Assembly: GCA_024811115.1 (NCBI GenBank)
Contig: JAKOGH010001167.1
Coordinates: forward strand, 1-13,110
Source of the DNA: Terana coerulea
Taxonomy: Eukaryota > Basidiomycota > Agaricomycetes > Polyporales > Phanerochaetaceae
Length of the DNA: 13,110 bases
Direction of reading: 5' to 3'
A program made the translations under genes and the position numbers. Position 1 is the first letter of the stretch. Each line of letters begins with the position of its first letter. Shown here piece by piece: positions 1 to 8,014 of this stretch. The notes under the pieces were generated by a model. It was not told the DNA's origin. It made no database searches and saw nothing but the letters and a program-made list of their open reading frames with translations.

Positions 1-108
1 CCCTAACCCTAACCCTAACCCTAACCCTAACCCTAACCCTAACCCTAACCCTAACCCTAACCCTAACCCTAACCCTAACCCTAACCCTAACCCTAACCCT
101 AACCCTAA
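1..108. repeat. Telomeric repeat array, (CCCTAA)18
   Basis: Eighteen uninterrupted copies of CCCTAA begin at base 1 and end at base 108, where the sequence turns into unique AT-rich DNA. This is the C-rich strand of a TTAGGG telomere, read from the chromosome end inward, so base 1 is at or near the physical left end. TTAGGG telomeres occur in most filamentous ascomycetes and basidiomycetes. No variant units were seen, so the array is homogeneous up to its junction with the subtelomere. Confidence 0.98.
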
Positions 109-360
109 TCGAGAAAACTGAATACGACTAGCAGCAACTATGTATCAAAGTTTGCGCAACATGACTCAAAGATTGATACACCAAGTCTATCTTGGCGCTA
201 TTTTAGCTACTATTGTTGTAAAAGAAAGTAGTGTAATATACCTGAATAATATACATTGCCTTTTGCCAACCAATGCTGGCTTTAAACAAATAAGCATATC
301 TTCACCATGACCAGGTGACGCATCAGGAGATAGACCTTAAATTCGACATTCAAAAGAGTA
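109..360. other. Telomere-proximal unique DNA, no gene seen
   Basis: About 250 bases of AT-rich sequence lie between the telomere array and the first subtelomeric repeat copy. I see no open reading frame of useful length, no telomere-like degenerate units beyond the array, and no recognisable RNA gene. It is best described as a telomere-associated spacer. Confidence 0.6.
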
Positions 361-735
361 GCTATGGCCAACTTGCTCAGTGCCCACAATATTGCCTTCA
401 TCATTATTCAAAGTATCTACGCCATTAGGGCAAAGCTTATAGTGAAGGGTAATAGCAATGTGGCACAAGTTGCGAACTCCAAGTTCCTTCAGCATATGCT
501 GGTTCATTGTTTTCAAAAAGCAAAACAATTCATTATTTTATTCGAATTGTTTATTATTTGTTTCGCTTTTTCAAAAGCAAAATGATCAGCTAAGAATTGA
601 CTGTTGTAAAAATGACTTATATTAACCTTTACTACTGAGCCATATGCGTCATACGGTATATAATTATATATATATTCACATGACGCCGTCATGACGCAGA
701 AAGAGGTGGCTGTTTCCAATAGTAGAATATTAGGG
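361..735. repeat. Subtelomeric direct repeat, copy 1
   Basis: This stretch is matched, in the same orientation and order, by 1568-2392. Shared blocks are: a block of about 165 bp beginning with ATGGCCAACTTGCTCAG here (ATGGCTAGCTTGCTTAG in copy 2); a GCAAAACAATT palindrome with AACAATTCGA-like bases, present about once here but nine times in copy 2; and a block with ATATGCGTCAT, a run of TA dinucleotides, CATGACGC and a TATTAGG end. On the minus strand the first block reads as a degenerate protein in which KLCPNGVDTLNNDEGN here matches KLCPSDIDTLDKNEGN in copy 2. This suggests the repeat carries old coding sequence, perhaps more of the neighbouring helicase. I do not recognise the element family. 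Confidence 0.75.
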
Positions 736-1490
736 TGGCCATGAGCATAGCTTCAAGTTCAGCTGCAAAGGCAAGAGTGCCAAGGCGAGCTGCTCAAAGT
801 CGCTTATTGCCTTCTGCTGCTTCAGCAAATGTAGCTAGTCCATTAGCCAAGTCTATGTCGTCATTTCGTGCTTGGAAGTATGCCGATCAGCGAGTGTCGA
901 TAATGAGGGAGTTATGAAAGTGTAGTCATCAATGCCTTCATACCATACCAGCCTGTGGAGTACAGTGGCAGCATGGAGCCATAGCACTGATCAAGTTATT
1001 AGATGATATCTCGCAGACAGTACCATCCATTCACTTTGATATTTCAGCCGAATGCACTGCTTGCTGTCGTAGATGATAGTTCGCATAGCACTGTAGCCCT
1101 TCAATGTATCCATAGCTGCAAAGTCTCGAGGCTGCATGAGGCAATTGAGCGATATAAGGAAATGTGCAATGGCATGCTCGCGATCACGACCAGCTCGACC
1201 CATAGCTTCGTACTCCAGTCCATGAAGTCCATCTGAGTACTTGCATGAATAACAGCACGAACACTCAGATAGTTGTTGCCAGCAGCAAAGACAGAGGTGC
1301 ATACCATCCACCGACTGTCGCCGTTGATCCAAGACTTGACTGCTGCTTCCTTTGCCTGATCACTAACTACTTCACCACTTGCACTCTTTCCTCCATGATA
1401 CATTGGGCAGTGGAGCCGTTTAGCAAGAATGTCAAGAAGTGGCTTGAATGGGACAAAGATAAGACCACGATCAGCACCACAAAGTCTGAG
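730..1490 (-). pseudogene. RecQ-type telomere-linked helicase remnant, C-terminal half
   Basis: Read on the minus strand from about 1465 downward, the DNA encodes RecQ helicase motifs: RGLIFVPFKPLLDILA (motif IV region), MYHGG, a W..G..RWMVCTSVFAAGNNY segment (motif V) and RAVIH. Near 1215 the frame shifts, and the next frame continues with YEAMGRAGRDREHA, the RecQ motif VI. It goes on to a CIRL stretch and then, after another break, a Cys-rich PCCHC patch like the zinc-binding region that follows. Further on (about 730-900) only short frames such as DDIDLANGLATFAEAA remain between stops. The ATPase half (motifs I-III) is not found upstream, where the repeat copy at 1568-2392 begins. Such helicases sit next to telomeres in many fungi. 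This copy is a decayed fragment: it has at least two frame changes, several stops and no plausible start. Boundaries are approximate. Confidence 0.82.
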
Positions 1491-1567
1491 CTATAGAATG
1501 GGCCAGTGCAACTGCTCATGCGATGATGGCATCTTCACTGAGAAGTGGCTTGTCAATTACACACTGC

Positions 1568-2392
1568 AGCCATGGCTAGCTTGCTTAGTGCTCATAATAT
1601 TGCCTTCATTTTTATCCAAAGTATCTATATCGCTAGGGCAAAGCTTGGCGAGGGGTAATAGCAATGTGGCACTAGTTGCAAACTCCAAGTTCCTTTAGCA
1701 TATGCTGGTTCATTGTTTTCAAAAGCAAAACAAATAATAAACAATTCGATTAAATAATAATTGTTTTGCTTTTTGAAAAGCAAAACAATTAATAAACAAT
1801 TCGATTAAAATAATAATTTTTTGCTTTTGAAAAGCAAAACAATTAATAAACAATTCGATTAAAATAATAATTGTTTTGCTTTTGGAAAAGCAAAACAATT
1901 AATAAACAATTCGATTAAAATAATAATTGTTTTGCTTTTGGAAAAGCAAAACAATTAATAAACAATTCGATTAAAATAATAATTGTTTTGCTTTTGGAAA
2001 AGCAAAACAATTAATAAACAATTCGATTAAAATAATAATTGTTTTGCTTTTGGAAAAGCAAAACAATTAATAAACAATTCGATTAAAATAATAATTGTTT
2101 TGCTTTTTGGAAAAGCAAAACAATTAATAAACAATTCGATTAAAATAATAATTGTTTTGCTTTTTGGAAAAGCAAAACAATTAATAAACAATTCGATTAA
2201 AATAATCATTGGTTTTTTTTTTGAAGCACAATGGTGAGTCGAAAATTAAATGCCATAACAATGAACCATGTAAACATTCACTATTGAGCGTCATATGCGC
2301 CATATGCAATATAATTATATATATATATATAGCAAGCGCCATGACGCGGAAACAGGTAGCTGATTCCATTTTAATAGTATTAGGCGCTTTGC
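1568..2392. repeat. Subtelomeric direct repeat, copy 2, enlarged by minisatellite
   Basis: This is the second copy of the element at 361-735. The opening block is about 1568-1720 and the closing block, with the TA-rich run, CATGACGC and TATTAGG, is about 2270-2392. The two copies have diverged by scattered substitutions and small indels. The main difference is length, about 825 bp against 375 bp, because the palindromic unit in the middle has amplified here. Together the copies bracket the helicase remnant in direct orientation. Confidence 0.75.
1722..2212. repeat. Palindromic minisatellite, nine units of 54-57 bp
   Basis: The marker CAATTCGATT occurs at 1742, 1797, 1851, 1907, 1963, 2019, 2075, 2132 and 2189, giving spacings of 55, 54, 56, 56, 56, 56, 57 and 57. 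Each full unit contains an inverted repeat with arms AATTGTTTTGCTTTT and its complement around a GG or GA centre, followed by AATAAACAATTCGATTAAAATAAT. Central units are almost identical, while the first ones vary (loss of a T run, missing G, missing A). That pattern suggests growth by slippage or unequal exchange. The array is very AT-rich and every unit could form a hairpin. A minus-strand open frame at 2027-2209 is only the repeat read through. Confidence 0.95.
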
Positions 2393-2809
2393 TACGGAGC
2401 AGAACCGTGTTTCCTGATGTAAGGCCGCATGAGCTATGAGAACCCAGTCCAAAAGATTGTACATGCCCGTAAGCTTTGGTGGTGGTAGCCGGGAGCAAGG
2501 ACGCGATCAGCCTTGGGCGCTACTTCGCGATCGTTGCTTTGTCGCCGACCACGATGTATGCGACGCGCTACACCACACTCCACATCCCCGCAAGCGTACC
2601 TCGACTGCACCTGGACTGCGTCAAACCTTGTTTCTTGAATGCCTTGGCTCCCTGACCAGTATTCAGATCCAGGACAGCATCACTCTCAGCACATGTAGTC
2701 ATTGCATGAAATAATTGAAATTATAGGTGCAGCACGAAGTCTCTGAGCAGTTCTCAATTGATGTCTGACAGCCTCCTTACGTGTATTCATTACGTAGCAC
2801 TAATGGCCC
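2393..2809. other. Subtelomere to gene-region junction, no gene seen
   Basis: About 420 bases separate the repeat from the galactokinase stop. Composition moves from AT-rich toward the mixed GC content of the gene region from about 2480. Open frames on either strand are short and none shows a recognisable motif. I looked for the missing Walker A box of the helicase on the minus strand here and did not find it. The last part (2700-2809) presumably holds the 3' untranslated region of the galactokinase transcript. Confidence 0.5.
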
Positions 2810-5059
2810 TCATTCCTCCAGCTTGAATACTAGAGCAGCACACAATATCAGAAATGGTAGACAAGCGAAGTAGAGTACAATGCTCACCAAAAGCACCATT
2901 GCTTGGCTGCGTCGCAAAGACCACCTCCTTCAATGTGTCGCCATTCAAGTCCTTGTATGCAGGATACTCGCTCCGGACCTTCGCAATGAACGCGTCCACG
3001 TGGCTCTCAGCAACAAGTGAGATTGTGCACCCACCCCAGCCAGCACCTACATATGCATATATTAGTACCACGAAACATCCCCAGAGAAGGCAGAAGCAAG
3101 ATGCACCTGTCAGCCGGCTGCCGTACGCGCCAGCCCGCCGAGCGACAGCTGTGAGTGCGTCTAGCTCAGGGCACGAGCATTCATACAACGTGCTGCAGCT
3201 CTGCTGGGATGCATCCATGAGCGCACCGAGCTCATGCAGCACGCTTTCCGGCAGCGGTACACCCTCCGTGGGCGGTGACGGCAGCGCGGGCTCATTTAGA
3301 GTTTGGTTCTGTGGGGAGGAGGTAGTCGCCTCGGGCGCAGACGCGAGGCACACATCGCGGAACTGGAGAACGCGCAGCGCCTCCGAGAAAACGTGCTTCG
3401 TGCGCTTGTAAATGTGGAAGTGCGTTGCTTCGACTGTTGCGCACAGTCAGCGGTCCAGACCTACTAACAGATATTTTTGAAAGACGAACCATCAACCCAG
3501 CTCAAGTACACCATCTTAAACTCGCTCTCATTCAGGCCGCTGTACCGCACCATTTCCTCCATAGTCAGCCCGAGCTGCTCGCCGTCCTTCTCCTCCGCCA
3601 CCGCCTCAGCGCCCGCCGCCCACGCCGCAAGGTTCGCAGGGCGCAACCGCTCAACGTGTCCGAGTAGCGTCTGAAGCCCGATCTTAACCTCCTCGGGCGT
3701 GAGCGCCGGATCGGGCTGTCCGCGGACCTCTCCACGATCGAGATACACGGCCAGCACCTCGCGCAGCGTGAACTTCTTGTTAAGGTGCGCCGGAGCCAGG
3801 AGGTCTGCCAGACCGAGAACGCGTGCGAGTATGCGTGCTGCGACAAGGGTCTCGACTACGCGCAGATTGTAGCGCGTCTTAGCACCTGCGTGAAGAATTC
3901 GTAAGAGTACTTAGTAGAATAGAGTGAGATAACGGCATACCAAGCACCTTCTCGCTTGTGACCAGCGAGTTTGCGCAGACCCAGACCGCGCGCGGGGCCG
4001 TGCGCGTTATTGGTAAGGGCACAGGTGATGCACCAAAGGTAGGGAAGAACGAGATGTATAGGGCCGAGGAAGGGAGAGCGGTGATTGACGCTGCTTGGTC
4101 CATCCTGCAAGCCGACGGAGCATTTGGCGTTAACATTCCTCGAAGACGAAGTCGTTGAAGAAAGGTTGCACACGACTTACCCGCCACTGTTAACCCCCAC
4201 TCTACGCTCATTTTCAACGGCCATAGAAACAAGTTCGCCTTTGGTGATCCTCCGAGTCGAGCCATTTTCAGAGGGCAGGTCCAGCTTTTCATTCACAGCA
4301 AGGAACGCGAGGGTGGACGCGACGACCATAGCAGCGCTCGAGGAAAGACCGGAGCCGGCAGGTACGTTACCCGTTACGAGAATGTCTGTGTTGACGGGCT
4401 CTGGGAAGCTGTATTGGCACCTATTAGCCTCCATGCCTTGCAACGGTAAGAGAAGCTGCGAGCGCACCCCGCTGAAGGTATCCCATCGGACGCGCCAGGT
4501 GTGAAGAACCTCTCGAGCACACCGTAGTACCCTGCTTTGACATAACTCTCCCATCTCAGCTCCTTTGGGTTGATATCCAAGTGCCACAAATGCACGTTTG
4601 CACTCGCGCTCTCCTCCTCCTTCTCTTCTGCCTCCTTCTTCAGCGCCGGCTTGAGCATCGGCGCGAACGTCTGCGGCGCGTACTTGGGGAAGGTGTTCTG
4701 CGCGTGTACGTGTCCCTTCTCGCCATCGCCAACCGAAGGAGTTGGCAGACCGAGCGGGCGGCTGGCACATGCGATGAGGACGTCCTGCTCGACCGCAGCA
4801 GGGAATACGCCAAAGAGTACGTAGTCTATGTGCTCGCCGATGAGGTTAACGCGCCCGGGTGCGCGAGCTATGTACGTCGGCTTATGGCCGAAGCGTTCGG
4901 TAAAAGCCTTTGTGAGGTCGTTGAAGCGGGCTCTGCATTGTAACTTAGTGAGTGTGGCGGGACTGTATCTGGCGAAACATACGCTTCCCGAGCTGCGATG
5001 GCAGGGATAGGGTGCGCGTCGATGACTGCTTTGAAGACAGGCACAGGTTCTTCGGCCAT
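2810..5059 (-). CDS. GAL1: Galactokinase, eight exons, intact
   Basis: Galactokinase (GHMP kinase family) phosphorylates galactose to galactose-1-phosphate with ATP, the entry step of the cytosolic Leloir pathway. My exons are 5059-4983, 4932-4468, 4408-4181, 4104-3941, 3885-3490, 3433-3107, 3046-2888 and 2829-2810. They sum to 1836 nt (611 residues plus TGA) with every phase matching. All seven introns are 50-76 nt with GT..AG ends. Motifs: [12 protein letters not shown] (residues 52-63, galactokinase signature), [12 protein letters not shown] (197-208, ATP-binding GHMP motif), GGMDQAAS with catalytic Asp259, NLRVVE, and GAGWGGC (553-559, third GHMP motif). The protein ends VFKLEE. The start ATG has an in-frame TAG 27 bases upstream. 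Extra length over typical fungal enzymes comes from low-complexity inserts, for example the Ala/Glu-rich stretch in exon 5 and the Pro/Ser-rich stretch in exon 6. No Leloir partner gene is adjacent. An inactive Gal3-like sensor is unlikely because the catalytic residues are present. Confidence 0.94.
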
Positions 5060-6077
5060 TCTATGCTCAAGATGTTCGTCTTCAGACTATGTGCAGAAAT
5101 GGAGGTGAAGCTGAATCTAGGGTGTGAGCTTCGAATACTGTATGACGGTGAGGAATGCGCACATACGACTATTTAACCCTCGGTTTTTGTCGAGAGTGCG
5201 AGGGCTGTATGAGAATACAGCACACGAGATGGTTGCGGAAAGAAAAGCAGATACAAGGTCCGGCATCGATATTGGAGGTGGTTGGGTAACATGAGTGGAT
5301 GTGCAGACGCGAGCATTATTCCAAGGTTCTCGCCCGGTCCGCTCTCCCCGGCGACCCGTTCTCTCGGAGCTTTTAGTTGAGGCTTGGATTCGGAAACCGC
5401 CTCTAGCTAAAATGCAAACCTCGCTAGCTTCACCGGGATGTCGACAGCAAACCTAAGAGCATTGGGAGCCTTAGACGGTGACTGTTATATGTGTTAGGTT
5501 GGACGCTGCTCCTGCCTGAGTACTTCCGCCCACACGAATGATGTCTTCTCAGCAGCGACCGGGCGATCATTCCGTCACAAATTTGCATTTCGCAAAGACA
5601 TTGAGCATATGTAAGTACATTAGGTCCAAAACATGATGCGAGGTATACGGTATGTGATCCAACGCTTAAACGGACGAAGTTGCAGATTCTGGCTTTCCTA
5701 TATCGTGAAAGCAGAGGACGTATGTACAAGAAACGAGACGTGAGATGACGAAACATATGTAATGACTATAATACACTTTGCTGTGGCTGGTGAGAGATGC
5801 ATGTGTCAGAAGCGTATGAGATGAATACACAAATTAGTGAGTGTGAGCTTTCTGCCTTTCGGTCGAGTCGTGCGTGGCAATACTATATGCAAGGCGAACA
5901 GGAGGATAGACCTGCGCCAACCTTCCAGCTCGTTTCCGTGTCTTGGTGGAGTGGGGCGCGCGGAGATGATAGTCATGGTGGGACAAGAGGGTATCTACGC
6001 CGTGGTATCCGTGGTATCAAAGGCCGCCGCCGCCTCCCGCTTTTCCGCTAGTTTTCGTATCCGACGACTCCGCAGCC
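5060..6077. other. Intergenic region between galactokinase and the Skn7 locus
   Basis: About 1 kb holds the galactokinase promoter side (5060 to about 5400) and the 3' flank of the Skn7 locus (toward 6077). Both genes point left, so the region joins the start of one to the end of the other. The longest minus-strand frame (5430-5756) has no recognisable motif and no splice-site framework that I could extend. I see no supported gene or RNA here. Confidence 0.5.
5170..5176 (-). promoter_or_regulatory. TATA-like element upstream of galactokinase
   Basis: On the minus strand the sequence GGGTTAAATAGTCG lies about 110 bases upstream of the galactokinase ATG. TTAAATA is a reasonable TATA-like box at a distance usual for fungal promoters. 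This is inferred from position and sequence alone. I found no Gal4-type CGG-N11-CCG site nearby. Confidence 0.35.
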
Positions 6078-8014
6078 TCATTCGATCACCTCGAAGCGTC
6101 CGCGTTTGCCGTCGCGCCCGTCATCAGGGTCGTCCAGCCCCCGTTTACCGTCAACAATTGTGACGCTGCCGAGTGCGCCGCCGAGAGCGCTGGTCAGGCC
6201 CATGCCCAGGCCCGTAAGCCCCGGCGGCATGCCGATGCCCGCGAAGCCCTCGCCGGCCACCATCTGGCTGAGGATCATCGTGTACTGCTCATCCGTAAGG
6301 CCCATGCCGGCGAGCGGGTTGATCTTGCCGTCGTCGTCGCCGAGCGACAGGTTGAAGCCGGAGGAGGGGCCGGCGGTGGGAGCGGCACCGCCGTTGAGCG
6401 CGTTCACCTGCATCGCAAGGGCCTGGTCGAACTGGCTGTCCGAGAGTGGCGGGATGCCGATGGAGCGCGGGATCCTCTGCATGGTCTGGATAACTTTCAG
6501 ATGCATGAGGTGACGCTGGAGTGAACGCATAAGCGAGGAACGGTAGGTGTAGGACCCCGAACACTTACTTCGAGCATCTCGAGCAAGCCGTCTTTCGTGA
6601 ATGGCTTGGGCAAGACGTCATTCATGCCCGACGAATAATACTTCGTGATGTCGTCCGGCTTCGAGTTGCTCGTCATCGAGATAATTGGCGTCATGTGGTC
6701 GAATTGTCGGATGAGCGACGTCGCCGAGACACCATCTAGCCGTGGCATGACAATGTCCTGGCAAACGCATTCGGTTAGATCCCTCACATCCTAAGTGTTA
6801 ATGAAGCGCTTACCATGAGCACCAAGTCGTACTTCTCGAGATTCATCTTGTTGACCGCGACATCGCCGTCCACCGCCACATCAATCGTGCACCCGAAGAC
6901 TTGCAAGAACTTCGAGCTGAGCTTCCGACTGATCGCGTCATCGTCCACCAACAACACGCGCGGCGGGACCGCCCATCCTGGGACGTACGTGCTCCGGCGC
7001 ACGCGCAGCTTCTGCGAGTTCACGCTCGCGCTCGGGCCTGGCGAGGGCGACGGCTCCGGGACGACGACGATGGGCTGCTGTCGCTCGTGCTCGTCTTCCC
7101 CTCGGGGTCACCGCCCATGCCCTGCGGCGTCGGGAAAACGACGGCGGTTTCGAGTGTGGCGACGGCTGAGCTGGTGACCGCATTCATGCCCGAGCCGCTC
7201 GGTCCAGCCACCATGGGGTTCCCGAGCGCGCTCGGTTCAAAGCTCCAGTTCCCGTTGTCGTCCTCAAGCGAGCTCTTCGGCATGAGGTGCCCGACGGTGA
7301 ACACTTGCAGGCCCTCGTGGCCCAGGGTCGCGGGGTTGAGGTGCACGCCGTACCGCTCGTCGAGCCCGCTTGCGCCGGCGTTGGACAGCATCGCGCCGTA
7401 TGGGTCCGACGCGTCGGTGTAAATGCCTGAGCTGGATGGGCCCGCTGATGACGAGGAGGCGGACGCGGAGGCGGCGGCGAGGGCCTCGAGATTCGACGCG
7501 CTCGGGCCCGCCTGCGACATGTGTCCGCCCTGTGCAGACGTCGGCCGCGCGCGGTTAAGCTCCTCAATCCGCTGGAGCGCGTCCTGCCGCGAGAGCGGGC
7601 GTTCTGGCATAAGGTTCGCCGCCGCCTGGAAGATCTTGTTCGCGGTTGGCGGGCCGCCCTGCTGCTCCTGCCGCACATCGCGCTCGCGCGGTCCCGCACC
7701 TGGTGCAGATGACGGGCCCGCCTGCGGCGGCGCGCTGAACGACAGTCCCGCTACCTCCGCGCGTCGCGATATCTCGCTCATCTGTGCAAGCGATGCGCGG
7801 GCAATGTCGACGTCGGGGTACGCGCCGCCCATCATCCGCTGCGCCTCCGTCACAGGCAGGAATGGGTTTGGGTCCGGGAGACCATGAGCTTGCTGTGGTT
7901 GACCGGTCGGTGTCCCCTGCGAGTGGTTGCTACGTGGACGTCCGCTCCCTGGCGCGGACGCTGACGACGATGCGCCGGCAGCAATGGCGTTCCGGTCCCC
8001 CAGCTTCAGCTTGC
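6078..8014 (-). other. Linker, receiver and tail half of the Skn7 locus
   Basis: The frame beginning [14 protein letters not shown] at 8014 follows a good splice acceptor (branch GCTAATG, then CGCCAG). It includes [17 protein letters not shown] and [16 protein letters not shown], then [14 protein letters not shown] and [12 protein letters not shown] before the receiver. The acceptor phase joins perfectly to a donor GTGGGT at 8876 inside VENG. It also joins a 43-nt intron (8015-8057) to an upstream frame starting ATG at 8292 in a good context (CACGATGCC). The first join makes one long Skn7; the second makes a separate receiver protein. The receiver's Asp, Thr/Ser and Lys are all present, so it should be phosphorylatable. 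Confidence 0.55.

Noticed and set aside
2027..2209. Minus-strand open frame with a repeated LFINCFAFPK peptide
   Set aside because: It is the minisatellite read through; most units are 56 bp, so the frame is not kept across the array, and there is no independent coding sign.
1722..2212. CRISPR-like array
   Set aside because: The units are directly adjacent near-identical tandem copies without unique spacers, in a eukaryotic subtelomere.
2854..3411. 185-codon plus-strand frame over the galactokinase C-terminus
   Set aside because: It is the antisense shadow of galactokinase exons 6-7, whose motifs are clear on the minus strand.
5330..5350. Gal4-type upstream activating site (CGG-N11-CCG) near galactokinase
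   Set aside because: The CGG and CCG triplets present are spaced by 10, not 11, and Gal4-type control of galactose genes is a budding-yeast feature not expected in basidiomycetes.
5430..5756. 108-codon minus-strand frame between the two genes
   Set aside because: No recognisable motif, codon use unlike the neighbouring exons, and no splice framework; consistent with chance.
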